Shown here piece by piece: positions 5,397 to 6,183 of a stretch of DNA of 6,183 nucleotides. The stretch spans positions 1 through 6,183 of the forward strand of contig JAHIVM010000088.1 in NCBI GenBank assembly GCA_018816665.1, written 5' to 3'. The DNA comes from Candidatus Zixiibacteriota bacterium. GTDB lineage: Bacteria; Zixibacteria; MSB-5A5; GN15; FEB-12. The notes under the pieces are model-generated. The model did not search any database. It saw only the letters and a list, made by a program, of their open reading frames with translations, and was not told where the DNA came from. A program made the translations under genes and the position numbers. Each line of letters starts with the position of its first letter. Position 1 is the first letter of the stretch.

Positions 5397-5451
5397 GGTA
5401 CGCCGCAGAGTCATTGCCGATTCCCGACACTATCGACTTCTGCGGCGTGCC
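5397..5451. repeat. Intergenic long-armed inverted repeat
   Basis: ACGCCGCAGA (5400-5409) is perfectly complementary to TCTGCGGCGT (5439-5448). The arms extend to 13 positions (5397-5409 and 5439-5451) with one G.U pair in the plus-strand RNA, which becomes an A/C mismatch in the minus-strand RNA. The 29-nt loop contains a small CGAT/ATCG stem. It lies in the 203-nt gap (5281-5483) between the NmrA-like gene and the lipoprotein gene. No U-tract follows on either strand, so a plain intrinsic terminator is unlikely. A binding palindrome, a dispersed repeat unit or a 3'-UTR structure are all possible. Nothing else supportable was found in this gap, and no convincing promoter for the NmrA-like gene was seen. 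Confidence 0.5.
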
Positions 5452-5483
5452 ATCGTACGACAATCCGTTGTGATCGATTTGGG

Positions 5484-5876
5484 TTACAGTTTCTCGACCC
5501 GGAAATTGGCCGTCCCATCAAACCTGGAGAATACAACCTGCACGGTCCAGTCACCGGCGGTGCCGACACTGCTCTGTTCGGTACCGCTGGCCTTGAGTAC
5601 ACTGCGATACACTTCGGTGCCGTCGGCATCCAGCACTATAACCGAGGCAGAACCACCGGTGACGGAGGTGGAGTGATCAATCGACCCCCGGGTCATGGTA
5701 TTGTGCCACGTGTAACTCCGGCTGACCGTGACATTGTCCGCTCCGGTAATCTGAAACTGAAAAGCATCGGCATTGTTGACTATCTCGGGCTCGAACGGTG
5801 CCAGCGGATTGGTATCGGAGCAGGCCGTCACAAACATCGCGGCTGCCAGAATCAGTACTACGGACATTCTGTTCAT
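5484..5876 (-). CDS. Small outer-membrane-type lipoprotein of unknown function
   Basis: The 130-aa precursor has a short signal peptide: Arg3, hydrophobic core 'VVLILAAAMF', and lipobox 'VTAC' with the acylated Cys at 19. Residue +2 is Ser, which in proteobacterial-type Lol sorting means the outer membrane. The mature part of about 112 residues is rich in Thr, Ser, Val and Gly, alternates like beta strands, and has no Cys after the lipidation site. The segments 'GDWTVQVVFSRFDGTANFRV' near 107-126 and 'SASVIVLDADGTEVYRS' near 76-92 suggest a small beta-sandwich. I do not recognise a named family. The start ATG 5876 has GGAGG 8 nt upstream on the minus strand; Met4 is less well placed. It appears monocistronic, with its own promoter candidate upstream and a 203-nt gap before the next gene. 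Confidence 0.87.
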   Translation of the reverse strand: MNRMSVVLILAAAMFVTACSDTNPLAPFEPEIVNNADAFQFQITGADNVTVSRSYTWHNTMTRGSIDHSTSVTGGSASVIVLDADGTEVYRSVLKASGTEQSSVGTAGDWTVQVVFSRFDGTANFRVEKL

Positions 5877-5939
5877 GGTGCTATCCTCCCTTGGTCCGGG
5901 CTATGGTATTAACAACGATATCGTCAATCCACTATACCC

Positions 5940-5970
5940 ATTATACGAATTAGAACGGAAATAATGTCGG
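5940..5970 (-). promoter_or_regulatory. Promoter candidate for the lipoprotein gene
   Basis: On the minus strand a perfect -10 hexamer TATAAT (5945-5940) is preceded by CCGACA (5970-5965), which keeps the GACA half of the -35 consensus but at a long 19-nt spacing. Transcription would start near 5933, giving a leader of about 57 nt. A second TATAGT lies just downstream (5936-5931) with no recognisable -35. The surrounding gap (5877-6052) is locally AT-rich compared with the genes. Confidence 0.5.
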
Positions 5971-5996
5971 GGCGGTTCAGAAATATATTCCCGGGA

Positions 5997-6019
5997 GTAC
6001 CGTCATCGGGTGACGGTAC
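5997..6019. terminator. Hairpin after the receiver-domain gene, possible terminator
   Basis: GTACCGTCA (5997-6005) and TGACGGTAC (6011-6019) form a perfect 9-bp stem with a 5-nt loop. On the minus strand it starts 33 nt after the stop codon of the receiver-domain gene and is followed by TCCCGGGA and then an AT-rich stretch, not a clean U-tract. It may terminate that transcript before the lipoprotein promoter. A regulator-binding palindrome upstream of that promoter is the alternative. Confidence 0.45.
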
Positions 6020-6052
6020 ACTAAGGCATTATCAGGCAATATGATAGAGTGA

Positions 6053-6183
6053 TCAGACCAGCACTTCGGCCAGGGCATGACTGAGATCGGCCCGACGGTA
6101 GGGTTTTTTGACAAAACCGCGCAGCCCCTCGGTTTGCAGTTGGGCCATAACTGCATCCTGGGCGAACCCGGAGCTCATCAGTA
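6053..6183 (-). CDS. C-terminal end of a response-regulator receiver (REC) domain protein, probably a hybrid histidine kinase (cut by window end)
   Basis: Only the last 42 complete codons before TGA (6055-6053) are visible. They read as the end of a CheY-like receiver domain: 'LMSSGF' (the beta-4 end with the Ser/Thr switch position), 'GLRGFVKKPYRRADL' with the conserved Lys-Pro pair after beta-5, and the final helix 'LSHALAEVL'. The protein ends with the receiver domain, as in hybrid histidine kinases whose REC lies at the C-terminus, or as in a stand-alone receiver. Which of the two cannot be decided because the phospho-acceptor Asp and everything before it lie outside the window. The open frame runs through the window edge. 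Confidence 0.85.
   Translation of the reverse strand, partial: LMSSGFAQDAVMAQLQTEGLRGFVKKPYRRADLSHALAEVLV

Noticed and set aside
4801..5676. Plus-strand open frame of 291 codons across the NmrA-like gene, the gap and the lipoprotein gene
   Set aside because: It runs antisense through two well-supported genes and an intergenic inverted repeat, and its translation resembles no protein family.
1..6183. CRISPR arrays, tRNA or rRNA genes, insertion sequences, attachment sites
   Set aside because: I read both strands for direct repeats with regular spacing, terminal inverted repeats, transposase motifs and tRNA-like cloverleaf sequence, and saw none.

Overview
The window reads as a mid-to-high GC chromosomal segment from a diderm (Gram-negative) bacterium. 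The support is a lipobox lipoprotein with Ser at +2, a Sec-type secreted protein, and the receiver-domain tail of a histidine kinase or response regulator. A phylum cannot be fixed from the sequence. An uncultured lineage near Bacteroidetes or Zixibacteria is only a guess. No phage, IS, CRISPR, rRNA or tRNA signature was seen.

Layout. Minus strand, 1-960: the N-terminal part of an ABC transporter ATPase (cut by the window start), preceded on its strand by a RimJ-type N-acetyltransferase. Plus strand, 1029-4301: a good sigma70-type promoter, a 5'-leader hairpin, a conserved secreted protein of unknown function, then a metal-chelatase locus (AAA+ ORF followed by a VWA/MIDAS ORF). Minus strand, 4393-6183: an NmrA-like NAD(P)-binding protein, a small lipoprotein, and the last 42 codons of a receiver-domain protein. 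A 14-bp hairpin at 4338-4370 separates the converging chelatase and NmrA genes. No gene-free stretch exceeds about 205 bases.

The main result is the chelatase locus. The AAA+ ORF (ChlI/BchI-like, 399 aa) ends at a run of ten A's that contains the dnaX-type slippery heptamer A_AAA_AAG in the correct phase, followed immediately by TAG. The VWA ORF (ChlD/BchD C-terminal half) lies in the -1 frame. That frame is open across the junction and has no good start codon of its own. A -1 ribosomal frameshift, or transcriptional slippage on A10, would give a 747-aa ChlD-like protein, while normal termination gives the 399-aa ChlI-like subunit. One gene could therefore supply both the small and medium subunits of a Mg- or Co-chelatase. 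Frameshifting in chlD genes is, to my knowledge, a described phenomenon in cobalamin producers. This looks like an instance of it, with the metal and the large subunit (CobN or ChlH/BchH) unknown here.

A second point of interest is the secreted protein just upstream. Its 'GHDG' and 'VVLAC' strands resemble the His/Cys dyad layout of clan CD (caspase/CHAT-like) folds, which is a tentative reading.
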